Source of the DNA: Bacillota bacterium
Lineage (GTDB): Bacteria; Bacillota; Clostridia; Acetivibrionales; DSM-1351
Assembly: GCA_023409265.1 (NCBI GenBank)
Contig: JAEYHZ010000038.1
Location: forward strand, 94,364 to 158,363
Length of the DNA stretch: 64,000 bases
Direction of reading: 5' to 3'
Every line of letters begins with the position of its first letter. Position 1 is the stretch's first letter. The notes beneath the pieces were generated by a model. That model saw only the letters and a list, made by a program, of their open reading frames with translations, ran no database searches and was not told the origin of the DNA. The position numbers were made by a program, and so were the translations under genes. Shown one piece after another: positions 18,535-27,523 of this stretch.

Positions 18535-19362
18535 ATGGGTGCTTTGGTCTTTCCTATTATATCTGAAAATGACAGCAAACTTCCGTTCTATATCAAAAGT
18601 GTCGGAATACAGGACGAGCAGGAGCAAATTAGACGGCCCGGAGGTCATCCGGAGTTCCATTATCTTCATACCTGTTCGGGAGAAGGTAAACTTGTACTAG
18701 ATGGAAAGGAATTTACCTTGAAACCCGGTTCAGGTTTCTTTTTCAAACCGGAAATCCCCCATGAATATTATTCTGCAGGCGGGGCCTGGAAAACTTATTG
18801 GATAACCTTCGAGGGCTATGCAGTTAATGAACTGTGTAAAAACATATTCCACGGTGATTGGACTGTATTTACTCTTGGCAATCAACCTTCAATTGAAAGG
18901 CAACTGGATAAAATTTGTGAGACAGCTGCTCTCAAGGACTTTTACAGTAATCATAATTCCTCGGTACTTCTATACGAGTTTTTGATTTTATTAAAAGCAA
19001 CCATAAACGAGAACGCTTATCAGATAAAACCTCTGACAAAAAACCAACTGCAGACAGTGCTCCAATATATAGAAAACCATTACAGCAACTGTCTCACTCT
19101 TGATGAGCTCTCATCGGTAATAAACGTCACTCCCCAGCATTTGTGCAGACTGTTTAAACAGACTTACAATATGCGCCCCTTTGAGTATGTCACCCGCTAC
19201 AGACTCAAATGTGCCAAGGAATTGTTATTGAACCCTGATGATTACCCCATTAAAGCAATCGCGGTAATGGTCGGATATAATGATACAAGTTATTTCTGTT
19301 CAACCTTCAGAGAATATGAGGGCTGTTCACCGATGGAATTTAAAAGGATGCTTCGAAGATAA
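18535..19362 (+). CDS. AraC family regulator of the galactoside locus
   Basis: Protein of 275 residues: a cupin-type sensor half (HPEFHYLHTCSGEGKLVLDG, GSGFFFKPEIPHEYYS) and a C-terminal AraC double helix-turn-helix (LTLDELSSVINVTPQHLCRLF, then IAVMVGYNDTSYFCSTFREYEG). GGAG lies 8 bases before the ATG. It is divergent from the GH42 gene across 130 bp of AT-rich promoter DNA and converges on the permease genes. Regulation of the GH42 gene in response to a galactoside is the likely role (inference from position). Confidence 0.93.
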   Translation: MGALVFPIISENDSKLPFYIKSVGIQDEQEQIRRPGGHPEFHYLHTCSGEGKLVLDGKEFTLKPGSGFFFKPEIPHEYYSAGGAWKTYWITFEGYAVNELCKNIFHGDWTVFTLGNQPSIERQLDKICETAALKDFYSNHNSSVLLYEFLILLKATINENAYQIKPLTKNQLQTVLQYIENHYSNCLTLDELSSVINVTPQHLCRLFKQTYNMRPFEYVTRYRLKCAKELLLNPDDYPIKAIAVMVGYNDTSYFCSTFREYEGCSPMEFKRMLRR

Positions 19363-19407
19363 AACTACTTAAAAAAACATTGAGGAGAAGCGCCCATACT
19401 GTTTTTC

Positions 19408-20283
19408 TTATTCTTTTACCGCTCCGGCAACAATTCCTGCAAAGATGAACTTCTGAAATACTATATAAATCAGTACAGTCGGAATAAGAACAACTATGAT
19501 TGCTGCACTTAAGATCTCCCAGGAACCCGCTCTTGAGCTGCTGAAATCCATCAGTGTAGTGGTCATGGTTCTTAATTTGCTTGATGGCATGTACAGATAT
19601 GGAATATACATATCATTCATTATGTCTACAGCCTTGATTATGCCGAGAGTAGCAGTAGCCGGAAGCAGCAGGGGGAAGATTATTTTAAAGAATATTCCAA
19701 AATATGAACAACCATCCAGCATTGCACTTTCATCCAGAGAAACCGAAATTTTTTCTACAAACTGAGTATAAATGTAGATCTGCATCAGATCGGTGGCCGC
19801 GTAGATTATTATTGGTGCAAACATGGTGTTGTAAACTCCCATTGTATGCAGCAGAGGAAATCTTGCTATCTCTGTAACGTATACAGGTATAACCATGCCA
19901 ACCACGAAAAGCGCCATTATTACCTTTTTAAATCTGAAATTGAATCTGTTCAGTGTAAATGCGGTCATTGAGCCAAGGAAAGTATTGAGAACAAGGCTTA
20001 TAACTACTATCAAGACCGAATTTTTAAAGCCCAGCAGAATTTTGCCCTTTGTAAAAACTGTCATGTAGTTTTCCAGATATGTAAAGGAAGGCATCTTTAA
20101 TGGAAAATCAACACCTATCTGCGCAGTGGTTTTAAAGGATGCAAATACAGTAATTACTATTGGCAGGAAAACTATAACTGTTATAACGCACATAATGATG
20201 TAGCTAAGTATATTTGTAATACTTACCGGCTTGCTTTTTATTATAGAAGGTCTCACTGTACCTACCGAATTTTCAAGTTTCAT
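19408..20283 (-). CDS. Sugar ABC transporter permease (CUT1, MalG-like)
   Basis: Inner-membrane permease of 291 residues with six predicted segments. The EAA loop reads VSLDESAMLDGCSYFGIFFK followed by IIFPLLLP, and the C-terminus ends near the membrane (FAGIVAGAVKE), both typical of CUT1 MalG/LacG-type subunits. It starts 5 bp after the other permease gene, behind a GGAGGGGG site. No ATPase gene is present in the locus, so a shared MsmK/MsmX-type ATPase from elsewhere must energise it. Confidence 0.94.
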   Translation of the reverse strand: MKLENSVGTVRPSIIKSKPVSITNILSYIIMCVITVIVFLPIVITVFASFKTTAQIGVDFPLKMPSFTYLENYMTVFTKGKILLGFKNSVLIVVISLVLNTFLGSMTAFTLNRFNFRFKKVIMALFVVGMVIPVYVTEIARFPLLHTMGVYNTMFAPIIIYAATDLMQIYIYTQFVEKISVSLDESAMLDGCSYFGIFFKIIFPLLLPATATLGIIKAVDIMNDMYIPYLYMPSSKLRTMTTTLMDFSSSRAGSWEILSAAIIVVLIPTVLIYIVFQKFIFAGIVAGAVKE

Positions 20284-20288
20284 TCTTA

Positions 20289-21173
20289 CTACCCCCTCCC
20301 CAGTTTCTTGAACAGACCCTTTTGTATCCAGCTCAGTATGATTATCATTATCAACAGGGTTACACCCATTGACGATGCCATACCGAAGTTGTTGTAAGAA
20401 AATGCCGTGTCAATGGTGTAAAGGGTAAAGGTGCTGCTGGCGTACCCCGGTCCACCCTGGGTAACCAGAAACGGTATATCAAATACCTGCAGAGCTCCTC
20501 TCATGTTCTGGAAAAGTACAAAATCGATAACCAGAGCTATACTCGGTACTATTATTTTCGCAAATTTCTGATAGGCATTAGCGCCATCAATAACTGCTGC
20601 TTCCAGAATATCTTTTGGTATGGATTGCAGTCCTGCCAGAAACAGAACAACGTGAAATCCTGAAAATCTCCAAAGAGAAATTACCACCAGTGAAAAATTA
20701 ACTATTTTTTCATTGCTGAGCCAATTTTGCTGTGCCCATTCCATTCCCACAGCCTTGAGCATTTCATTCAAAGCTCCGTTGTATGGACTGTAGAAGAACG
20801 AGAATGCATAAGCTATTGCAACTCCGTTCACTACATAGGGGAGAAAAGTTATTGTCTTAAAAAAGCCCTTTGCTTTGATCCTGCTGTCCAATATTATTGC
20901 TATCATAAGCTCAAGTGGTATAAACAGCAAGTGTACAAAAAAGTAAATACCATTATTCTTCAGTGATACCCAAACATCAGCCGAATTGAATATCATTTCC
21001 TTATAATTTTTCAAACCAATGAATTCCTTGGTAGCACTTATTCCATCCCAGCTGGTTAAACTGTTGAGAAAGAGCTGTGTTGTAGGATATACCACAAATA
21101 ATAACAATAGAATAACTGGTATAATGAGAAAGCAAATTATAAATATCCTTTTTTGAACCGCTAGAGTGTTCAT
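20289..21173 (-). CDS. Sugar ABC transporter permease (CUT1, MalF-like)
   Basis: Permease of 294 residues with six segments and an EAA-type loop (IPKDILEAAVIDGANAYQKF followed by KIIVPSIA). It partners the downstream MalG-like subunit. I start it at the ATG at 21173 (MNTLAVQKR), with AGGAG 11 bases upstream; the frame stays open to 21287 through unrelated intergenic sequence. A terminator-like hairpin and two palindromic repeats separate it from the binding-protein gene upstream. Confidence 0.92.
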   Translation of the reverse strand: MNTLAVQKRIFIICFLIIPVILLLLFVVYPTTQLFLNSLTSWDGISATKEFIGLKNYKEMIFNSADVWVSLKNNGIYFFVHLLFIPLELMIAIILDSRIKAKGFFKTITFLPYVVNGVAIAYAFSFFYSPYNGALNEMLKAVGMEWAQQNWLSNEKIVNFSLVVISLWRFSGFHVVLFLAGLQSIPKDILEAAVIDGANAYQKFAKIIVPSIALVIDFVLFQNMRGALQVFDIPFLVTQGGPGYASSTFTLYTIDTAFSYNNFGMASSMGVTLLIMIIILSWIQKGLFKKLGRG

Positions 21174-21257
21174 AGTGCCGTCATCTCCTAACATTTTTTG
21201 TATAACGATACGGTAGATGTCCCTCACCTCCGCAGGTGGCGGGTACAGGTGCGTTAT

Positions 21258-21298
21258 AAAAGGCGGCCATCGGTTTTTGCACCACAAGCCGCCCTTTT
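21258..21298 (-). terminator. Intra-operon hairpin between binding protein and permease genes
   Basis: AAAAGGCGGC and GCCGCCCTTTT form a 10-bp stem with one bulged base around a 20-base loop; T runs follow on either strand. Partial termination here would keep binding-protein transcripts in excess over permease transcripts, a common arrangement in importer operons. Confidence 0.65.
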
Positions 21299-21299
21299 A

Positions 21300-21457
21300 G
21301 GCAGGATTAAATAATAACTTCCCCATTTTGAGACGGCAATTTTGGGTCAATACGACCTTGTCGTCAGTTGCAATAAAGCAATTATCGCGCCTTCCTCCGC
21401 CTTGTCCTAACCCAAAATATCTCGCCTCAAAAGGTCGTTTTATTATTTAATCCTGCC
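21300..21457 (-). repeat. Palindromic repeat family A, copy 1
   Basis: The 158-bp element is bounded by GGCAGGATTAAATAATAA and its exact complement and flanked by TTA on both sides (21297-21299 and 21458-21460). On the minus strand its central 48 bases (21358-21405) match copy 2 (27132-27179) at 44 positions by my count. The arms are self-complementary but differ from those of copy 2. There is no coding capacity, so it is a MITE-like element. Confidence 0.85.
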
Positions 21458-21477
21458 TTAACAATTATTCAGTCAAA

Positions 21478-21637
21478 GAGTCTGTTTAATATCTGCTTGC
21501 ACATGGCATTTTAGGTGGATTTTGTGTCAGGCAAGGTAAATTTTCGCTGTAATAATTTGTTTATTGCAAGAAAATTTAATACAGCATGGCGCAAAATCCG
21601 CCAAAATGACGAGTACAATGAGATATTAAACAGTCTC
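21478..21637. repeat. Palindromic repeat, diverged relative of family A
   Basis: The 160-bp element has inverted ends GAGTCTGTTTAATATCT and AGATATTAAACAGTCTC (one mismatch) and a second inverted pair inside (21507-21526 with 21590-21608). Its centre, TAATAATTTGTTTATTGCAA, resembles the family A core AATAATTGCTTTATT. It begins within 4 bp of the binding-protein stop codon. Confidence 0.7.
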
Positions 21638-21640
21638 CAA

Positions 21641-22990
21641 TTATTTACTTGCTCTGGCAGCTTTCCAGTTCTTGTTGAGGTCTTCCATCATTTTGTCAAG
21701 ATTCTTTCCAGCCATCATTTCCTGTCCCATTTTCTTAACATCGAACTTGGTAGCGGCCTGAATTCTCTGGAATTCAGAATTACCCCCATCATATACTACA
21801 AAATTAACATCGGGTTCAGCATCATAGGCCTGCTGGAGTATCGGATCAAGTTCAACCTTCATATCCTTAACAACTGAAACCAGTCCTCTTTCCTTCATAT
21901 AGGTCGAATAAAAATCCTTGCTGAACAGGAAGTTGATAAATTCTTTTGAAGCTTCAAGGTTCTTTCCATCCTTTGGTGTTGCAAAGAAACCGTCAACAGT
22001 AGTTATAGTATTGAGTTTGTCACCTGCGGTGTTTTTAACCGGCAGGAAGAAGGTACCGATATCGTTTGTATCTGCCACCGCCTTTTTAGCATCGCCCAGG
22101 AACCATGCTCCTGCTGCAATCATAGCACCCTTGGAGCCAAACATGGTCTTAACCTGGTCAAAGCCTGCCCCTAAAGGATCTGCTCCAAACGGTTTGGCAT
22201 CGTATAGTTTCTGAATCTTGGAATATGCAGTGTAGAATGGCTTATCCTTTGCGAAGGGTTCATCCATGCCTGCCATAGTATTCCAGAGTGCTCCGTCATT
22301 TGCTTCCAAAGCAGGCATATACTCATTGAACGGATAATCAGGCCATGCATCCTTACCACCCATAAGAACTGGTATGTACTTTCCGCCTGCTTTGATTGTG
22401 TTGCAAACATTTATAAATTCATCCCAGGTCTTTGGAACCTGCAGGTTATACTCCTTGAATATACTCTTCTTGTACCAAACGAATTCATTGAACATACATT
22501 CAGGAACTCCAAGGATATTTCCATCTATTGCAAACTTGTCAGCATACATATTCATTTTAGCTGCTTCAGTGTCATTCAAAGGTGCAAGGGCATCCTTAAA
22601 GTCTGCAAGCATGTATGCTTTCATTGGCATAATGTCAGGCAATTCATTTGCTGCTTTTCTGATCTTAAGAGCGTTTTCGAATTCACCCGAATCCTTTACC
22701 TTCTCAATTTCAACTGTAATATTAGGTTTTACCTTTTTAAAGGAACCGGCAAGATCCAGTTTGGTGTAAGCATCATTTGCTTCAGTTGAGAACACCATGT
22801 ACTTGATTGTTACAGGCTCACCTGAAGAAGACTGGGTTGATTCCGCAGCCTGAGTTGATTCTGCTGCTGTTGAAGCTGTTGAAGCAGCGGTTTCCTCTGT
22901 CTTACTGCCGCAGCCGGTAAGTATGGAGCCTGCAACGACACATACTGCCACTGCCATGGATAAGTGCCTTTTCAAACCATTAGTTTTCAT
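21641..22990 (-). CDS. Extracellular sugar-binding lipoprotein (CUT1)
   Basis: Solute-binding protein of 449 residues. It has a lipoprotein signal with lipobox LTGC (Cys27), a Ser/Thr/Ala/Glu-rich linker, and the family 1 binding fold (TIKYMVFSTEANDAYTKLDL, VPKTWDEFINVCNTIKAGGK, KGAMIAAGAWFLGD). It is anchored outside the membrane and delivers oligosaccharide to the two permeases downstream. Start ATG follows GGGAGG. It lies 140 bp after the YesN regulator gene. A beta-galactoside ligand is inferred from the GH42 and GH2 neighbours. Confidence 0.94.
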   Translation of the reverse strand: MKTNGLKRHLSMAVAVCVVAGSILTGCGSKTEETAASTASTAAESTQAAESTQSSSGEPVTIKYMVFSTEANDAYTKLDLAGSFKKVKPNITVEIEKVKDSGEFENALKIRKAANELPDIMPMKAYMLADFKDALAPLNDTEAAKMNMYADKFAIDGNILGVPECMFNEFVWYKKSIFKEYNLQVPKTWDEFINVCNTIKAGGKYIPVLMGGKDAWPDYPFNEYMPALEANDGALWNTMAGMDEPFAKDKPFYTAYSKIQKLYDAKPFGADPLGAGFDQVKTMFGSKGAMIAAGAWFLGDAKKAVADTNDIGTFFLPVKNTAGDKLNTITTVDGFFATPKDGKNLEASKEFINFLFSKDFYSTYMKERGLVSVVKDMKVELDPILQQAYDAEPDVNFVVYDGGNSEFQRIQAATKFDVKKMGQEMMAGKNLDKMMEDLNKNWKAARASK

Positions 22991-23130
22991 TATAAAACCT
23001 CCCTAAATTAAACATTTGTAACCTTTGTCAAAGGCTATCTTTTATGTTTAAATTATAAGCTCTGCAGCTATAGTAATTAATGATTAATCTTTTGATTATT
23101 TGATGTTTCATTCGTTTTTAGGGTCAATAC

Positions 23131-24777
23131 TTAACTGTCCCTTGTATAGTCCTTCGGGCTGCAGCCAACCATCTTTTTGAATATGCGGCTGAAGTGCTCG
23201 GCATTGGTATACCCTACTCTCTCACATATTTCGTATAGCTTCAGATTTGTTGTTGAAATAAGCTCCTTTGCCTTTTCAAGCCTTAACCTGGTAAGGTAAT
23301 CCGTAAAGGTCTCTCCTACTTCTTTGGTAAAAGTTGTACTGAAATGGCTCTCACTCAACTCAACGAACTCACTGACCATTTTCAAGGACAGCCCGGAATT
23401 GGCATAATTCATTTGGATAAAGTGTTTTGCGTTGGCAATTATCCTGTTCTGTTTAGAAGTTTTGCATTCCTTTAAATAATTGAGAATCCAGGAGATCATA
23501 TTCCTTATCCAGTTTTCAATCTCATCCTGTGTTTCAAAACGAAGTATTTTTTCATAAAAATCAATTTCTATTCCAAATACTTCTTCAGTTTCCTTCCCGA
23601 TTTTACTGAGATAACTTATTGTAACGAATATCAGCTCCATATAGTTTGAATAAATCTTTTCAATACTTTTGCTGTTGTTGAGCCGGATAACTGCAAAAAG
23701 CTTCTCCAACTCGGAAAGGGTCTTTCCTTCGTCCACCGCTCCGAGAGCTCCAAGGAAATCTGCTTCCTTCCCGATAATTGATTCCTTTTTGTGTTCATTC
23801 CCTGCATTGCTTTCACTTTTCCTCCACATTATTGTATTTACTGTTTCGGGAAAAATCATTTTACCCTTGCCTACAACGAACCGTAGCTTAACATTTTGTT
23901 TTGCCTGTTCAAAGAGATTATTTATTTTTTCGTTATTGTTCCTTATGTCGCTGACACCAACCGAAACGCTGATATTAACATAATTTTTCAAAGAATACTG
24001 AATTCGCCCGACGATATCCATCAGTTTGTTTCTAACCTGTTTTTGACTAGTCTCATTAAAAGCTAAAAAGAGTACGAACTCTTCAGGTGACTGGCAAAGA
24101 ACTTCCCCTGAATTGGTATCATTCAACACCTGGTCGATTGAATTTATTACCGACTGTGTAAAAGCTTTAAGAGAATTATTTATATATCTATCTTTAACTG
24201 TCTGATAATCATCAATCCAAAGATAGCAAATTGCAATACTGTTTCCGGCAAGCTTCAGACAGTTATCGGAAGTTTTTTTGTAAAGGCTCTCTATACTTCC
24301 GTTTTCCAGCAATTCCTTAAGCATAATATCCTTATGAAACCTTAAATCAAGCGCCTCACTGTTATGGCTTTTTTTGCTAGCCTTTGTCTTCCTTCTTTTT
24401 TCAAGCTTTGCTGCAGCCCCTTTTACAATTTCCAGTATACCTTCCGGCTCCATTTCGGTTTTAAGAATATAATCATTAACGCCAAGCTTAAAGGATTTTC
24501 TTACCCAGTCATAATCATTATAGGAGCTGAGGACAATAATTTCAGGTTCCATTTTACTTCTGGCTACCTCAGAAATAAATTCCAAGCCATCCATTACAGG
24601 CATGTTTATATCTGTAACAATTATGTCTATGTTCGGGTTTTCCTCCAGCAGCTTCAAGGCCTGCCTGCCGTTTGAAGCTTCATTCTCTATTACAAAGCCT
24701 TTTTCTTCCCAGTTAATAAGTGATTTAATTGCCAACCTGACAATGGGTTCATCTTCGACTAGCATTATTTTATACAT
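23131..24777 (-). CDS. YesN-type response regulator of the sugar locus
   Basis: Protein of 548 residues: receiver domain (LVEDEPIVR, phospho-Asp in IIVTDINMPVMDG, Lys in DYILKTE), a long central linker region, and a C-terminal AraC helix-turn-helix pair (NSGLSLKMVSEFVELSESHF, then RVGYTNAEHFSRIFKKMVG). GGGGGAG precedes the ATG. It overlaps the upstream kinase gene by 8 bp. Position argues that it activates the binding-protein and permease genes that follow. Confidence 0.95.
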   Translation of the reverse strand: MYKIMLVEDEPIVRLAIKSLINWEEKGFVIENEASNGRQALKLLEENPNIDIIVTDINMPVMDGLEFISEVARSKMEPEIIVLSSYNDYDWVRKSFKLGVNDYILKTEMEPEGILEIVKGAAAKLEKRRKTKASKKSHNSEALDLRFHKDIMLKELLENGSIESLYKKTSDNCLKLAGNSIAICYLWIDDYQTVKDRYINNSLKAFTQSVINSIDQVLNDTNSGEVLCQSPEEFVLFLAFNETSQKQVRNKLMDIVGRIQYSLKNYVNISVSVGVSDIRNNNEKINNLFEQAKQNVKLRFVVGKGKMIFPETVNTIMWRKSESNAGNEHKKESIIGKEADFLGALGAVDEGKTLSELEKLFAVIRLNNSKSIEKIYSNYMELIFVTISYLSKIGKETEEVFGIEIDFYEKILRFETQDEIENWIRNMISWILNYLKECKTSKQNRIIANAKHFIQMNYANSGLSLKMVSEFVELSESHFSTTFTKEVGETFTDYLTRLRLEKAKELISTTNLKLYEICERVGYTNAEHFSRIFKKMVGCSPKDYTRDS

Positions 24778-26551
24778 AAGACAGCTCCCCCTCTTTTTTC
24801 AGCATGGCTGGTAATTGGATGGTTATTTTGGTATATTCGCCGGATTTGCTTTCAATCAGCAGCCCAAATTCATTTCCATGATTGAGTTTGATTCGCCGAT
24901 CAACATTTTTTATACCAATACTGCTAAAACCTCTTGAATTTGTCCCGTCATCCTCCAGAAGCCTTTGTATCTTTTCAGGAGTCATACCAACTCCATTATC
25001 CTCTATTTCAAAAAAAACCCGGTTTTCCTTTTTGTAACCTCTTATGATTATCGCACCTTTTTTGTCCAGCTCGCTGATACCGTGGAGAATGGAATTTTCA
25101 ACCAATGGCTGAAGTATAAGTCTCAGAACACAGTATTCCTTTATTTCCTCATCAATTTCAAAGAAAGTATCAAACTTGTCACCAAACCTGACCTTCATGA
25201 TATGTAGATAACTATCCAGATTTTCAAGTTCCTCATTAATAGAAATGAACTTGCCTCTTTTGGCGAAGGAGGCTTGAAGCAGCTTGATCAAAGCATCAGT
25301 CATATTCTTGATGCTGTCTATTTTTGCTATCATGGCCATAAGCCTGATGGAATTCAATGTATTTGACAGGAAGTGAGGATTAATCTGCGACTGAAGCACC
25401 TCTATTTCTGCCTGATTTCTCTGACGCTCTTTCATGTCTCTTTCTACAATCAGATATTTCACCTGTCTCACCATTCTGTTAAAAGACTCACCCAATTGAT
25501 ACAGCTCATCATTTCTCTTAATTTCGATAGCCTCATCAAAGTTTCCCTTTTCAACATTTTTCATTTTCTTAATTAAATTGTTTATTGGCATAATAATTTC
25601 TCTGAAAAAGGTCAGAGAGAATACCAAAAACAGTACAAGTAATACCAAAACAATAAAAACTACCATTCTTGAAGCTTTTTGTACTTCTTCAGTAAGTTCT
25701 TTATATGGAGTAATGTTTATCACTTTCCAGCCTATTTTTTTGATTGTTTCGGAGGAAACCAGTTCCTTGCTGCCTTTCAGCATCAGGACATTTGTCCCTT
25801 CAGGAACCTTACCTTCGTTGAAACCGATATCGCTGATATCCTTACCAATAATACTGCTGTTACTTGAAGCAAGTATCTGGTTCTTATTATCCACAATCAG
25901 CATCTGTCCTTTGTTTGCAATCTTTATGCCGGAGTAAAAACTCTCCAGATTATCTACCTTGAAGGCAAAGTATATAACATCAATATCCCCGCCTGCTGAT
26001 TCAATAGGGCTGTAGGATGCAGAAATTACATATTGGTGCTGGGAATTGTAGGTAAAGCTTTTCAGTGAACCATGAACCCGCACCTGACCTTTATTTTCTA
26101 TGGATTTTTTGTACCATTCCATTTCTTTTATATTTTCTTCAGATATTATAGGTTCGTTTTTATAATTGTACATCCCCTTCCCTTTAAAAAAGAAAATAAT
26201 TGTTTCAACCTGTCCTGAGTTATAAAAAAGATAATTCAGTTTTGCATTTACCTGCTCGGACAAATCGAATTTTTCACTGCTGTCCTCAGTACTGTGCCAT
26301 CTGTTTAGCATATCAAGAATTCCGTCATCACTTGAGACGGTTGAAGCAGTAAGAGAAATCCTGGTTACTTCATTATTAACTCCGATGGATATTTGTCTTA
26401 AAGCCTGCATAAGTGACTGCGAAGATTTGTTGATAAGGGTGTCCATATAAATATTATTTATAAAAAGTCCAATGAGAATTGTAGGTAAAACAAGAATTAA
26501 TATAAAGGCTGTCAGATACTTATAAGCTATACTTTTTCTTTTTATGTACAT
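24770..26551 (-). CDS. YesM-type sensor kinase of the sugar locus
   Basis: Kinase of 593 residues: first membrane segment (YLTAFILILVLPTILIGLF), an extracytoplasmic sensor of about 250 residues, second membrane segment (VFIVLVLLVLFLVFSLTFF), HAMP, phospho-acceptor His in QINPHFLSNTLNS and ATPase boxes LVENSILHG and DNGVGMTPE. The ATG at 26551 has AGGAG 6 bases upstream; the open frame further upstream runs into a repeat element and is not coding. It probably senses sugar, directly or through the binding protein. Its promoter region is confined to about 50 bp before repeat family B copy 1, or lies inside the repeat. Confidence 0.95.
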   Translation of the reverse strand: MYIKRKSIAYKYLTAFILILVLPTILIGLFINNIYMDTLINKSSQSLMQALRQISIGVNNEVTRISLTASTVSSDDGILDMLNRWHSTEDSSEKFDLSEQVNAKLNYLFYNSGQVETIIFFFKGKGMYNYKNEPIISEENIKEMEWYKKSIENKGQVRVHGSLKSFTYNSQHQYVISASYSPIESAGGDIDVIYFAFKVDNLESFYSGIKIANKGQMLIVDNKNQILASSNSSIIGKDISDIGFNEGKVPEGTNVLMLKGSKELVSSETIKKIGWKVINITPYKELTEEVQKASRMVVFIVLVLLVLFLVFSLTFFREIIMPINNLIKKMKNVEKGNFDEAIEIKRNDELYQLGESFNRMVRQVKYLIVERDMKERQRNQAEIEVLQSQINPHFLSNTLNSIRLMAMIAKIDSIKNMTDALIKLLQASFAKRGKFISINEELENLDSYLHIMKVRFGDKFDTFFEIDEEIKEYCVLRLILQPLVENSILHGISELDKKGAIIIRGYKKENRVFFEIEDNGVGMTPEKIQRLLEDDGTNSRGFSSIGIKNVDRRIKLNHGNEFGLLIESKSGEYTKITIQLPAMLKKEGELSYV

Positions 26552-26599
26552 ATTGACTCCTAAGTTTCTATCGGATGGGAATGTGTTGTTATGTAAACA

Positions 26600-26870
26600 C
26601 CCTCTATTGACAATGTACAACACGCCTCACGCCGGCTATTTTGTCACTTTTCTTTGTTGTCGTCCTTGCCTTGCGTCAGCAAGGCTGCGTCCATCCGCCT
26701 CGAAAACCGCCAAAATATCTCGGCGTGAGGTCGGTGATTTTTGAGTGAGAGAATTTGGCTTGCGACAAGGCGAAGAGGCGAAGAAAGGCTTTGTGCCTTT
26801 CAAGCGGCTTCAACGCAGCCGTAGGGCAAATTCGCCACTCAAAAACGTACTGTACATTGTTAATAGAGGG
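26600..26870. repeat. Palindromic repeat family B, copy 1
   Basis: The element of about 271 bp is bounded by CCCTCTATTGACAATGTACA and TGTACATTGTTAATAGAGGG (one mismatch). Inside are further inverted pairs, CGCCTCACGCC with GGCGTGAGG and GCCTTGC with GCAAGGC, so the RNA or single-stranded DNA would fold into several arms. The left part recurs at 63788. It encodes no transposase; a clear target duplication is not visible. Confidence 0.8.
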
Positions 26871-27079
26871 TAAGCATTATTGAATAAATTAAATATAACA
26901 AATTTGATATGAAATATAAATGTTTATTTTCTTCATGATATAAAAAAATAAATCAAGATTTAATGATTTTTCTTTTTATTTATTGACTTTTCATTTTGAA
27001 CTGATTTATTTGAAATAATTAAGAACAATTCCAATTATCTACTTTTAAGAATAATATTATTTAAAAAAGAAATAACTAA

Positions 27080-27236
27080 GGAATGACTAAATAATAAAAT
27101 CGGATTATTGGGCGAAGAATTTTTTGTCATTACAAGGCGGCGGAAGGCGTAATAATTGCTTTATTACAACTGACGACAACACAGTAATGGCGAAAAATAA
27201 TCGTCCAAGAATCGGAAGTTATTATTTGGTCATTCC
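27080..27236 (+). repeat. Palindromic repeat family A, copy 2
   Basis: The 157-bp element has ends GGAATGACTAAATAATAA and TTATTATTTGGTCATTCC, flanked by TAA at 27077-27079 and 27237-27239. The 48-base core at 27132-27179 is shared with copy 1 in the opposite orientation. The flanking 209-bp stretch at 26871-27079 is very AT-rich and holds nothing else I can support. Confidence 0.85.
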
Positions 27237-27280
27237 TAAATAGGATATGTTTAAAATATAATTAAATATGGAGGTAAACT

Positions 27281-27475
27281 ATGAGCAAAAAGAATTCGCC
27301 GCTTGGTGGACGTGACAACAGGCGTTTAACAGCTTTCAGACCAACAGATAACGAAGGAACTGCCGCATGGACAAATGAAGCAACCAAGCAAAAAGAAACA
27401 AACGTAGTGATTCCCAAAACCGATGAAGGTGTTTCAGAAGCCAAAAAATGGGTAGATAACGGGAGTAGACTGTAG
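27281..27475 (+). CDS. Small DUF3787-type clostridial protein
   Basis: Protein of 64 residues with a textbook ribosome site (GGAGG 6 bases before the ATG). The sequence includes PLGGRDNRRLTAF, GTAAWTNEA and a C-terminal VIPKTDEGVSEAKKWVDNGS. The AW...IP...V..AK.WVD pattern resembles my recollection of DUF3787, a small family found in spore proteomes of Clostridia; I could not check this by search. It lies 48 bp before the PFOR gene in the same direction and could share its transcript. It starts about 45 bp after repeat family A copy 2. Confidence 0.75.
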   Translation: MSKKNSPLGGRDNRRLTAFRPTDNEGTAAWTNEATKQKETNVVIPKTDEGVSEAKKWVDNGSRL

Positions 27476-27523
27476 TATAGTAATACTAAAGGAATAACAA
27501 TTAAAAAGCGGGGTGATTTTTTT

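Noticed and set aside
26600..26870. Insertion sequence with transposase
   Set aside because: No open frame of useful length lies inside; the same is true for the family A elements. They are non-autonomous repeats.
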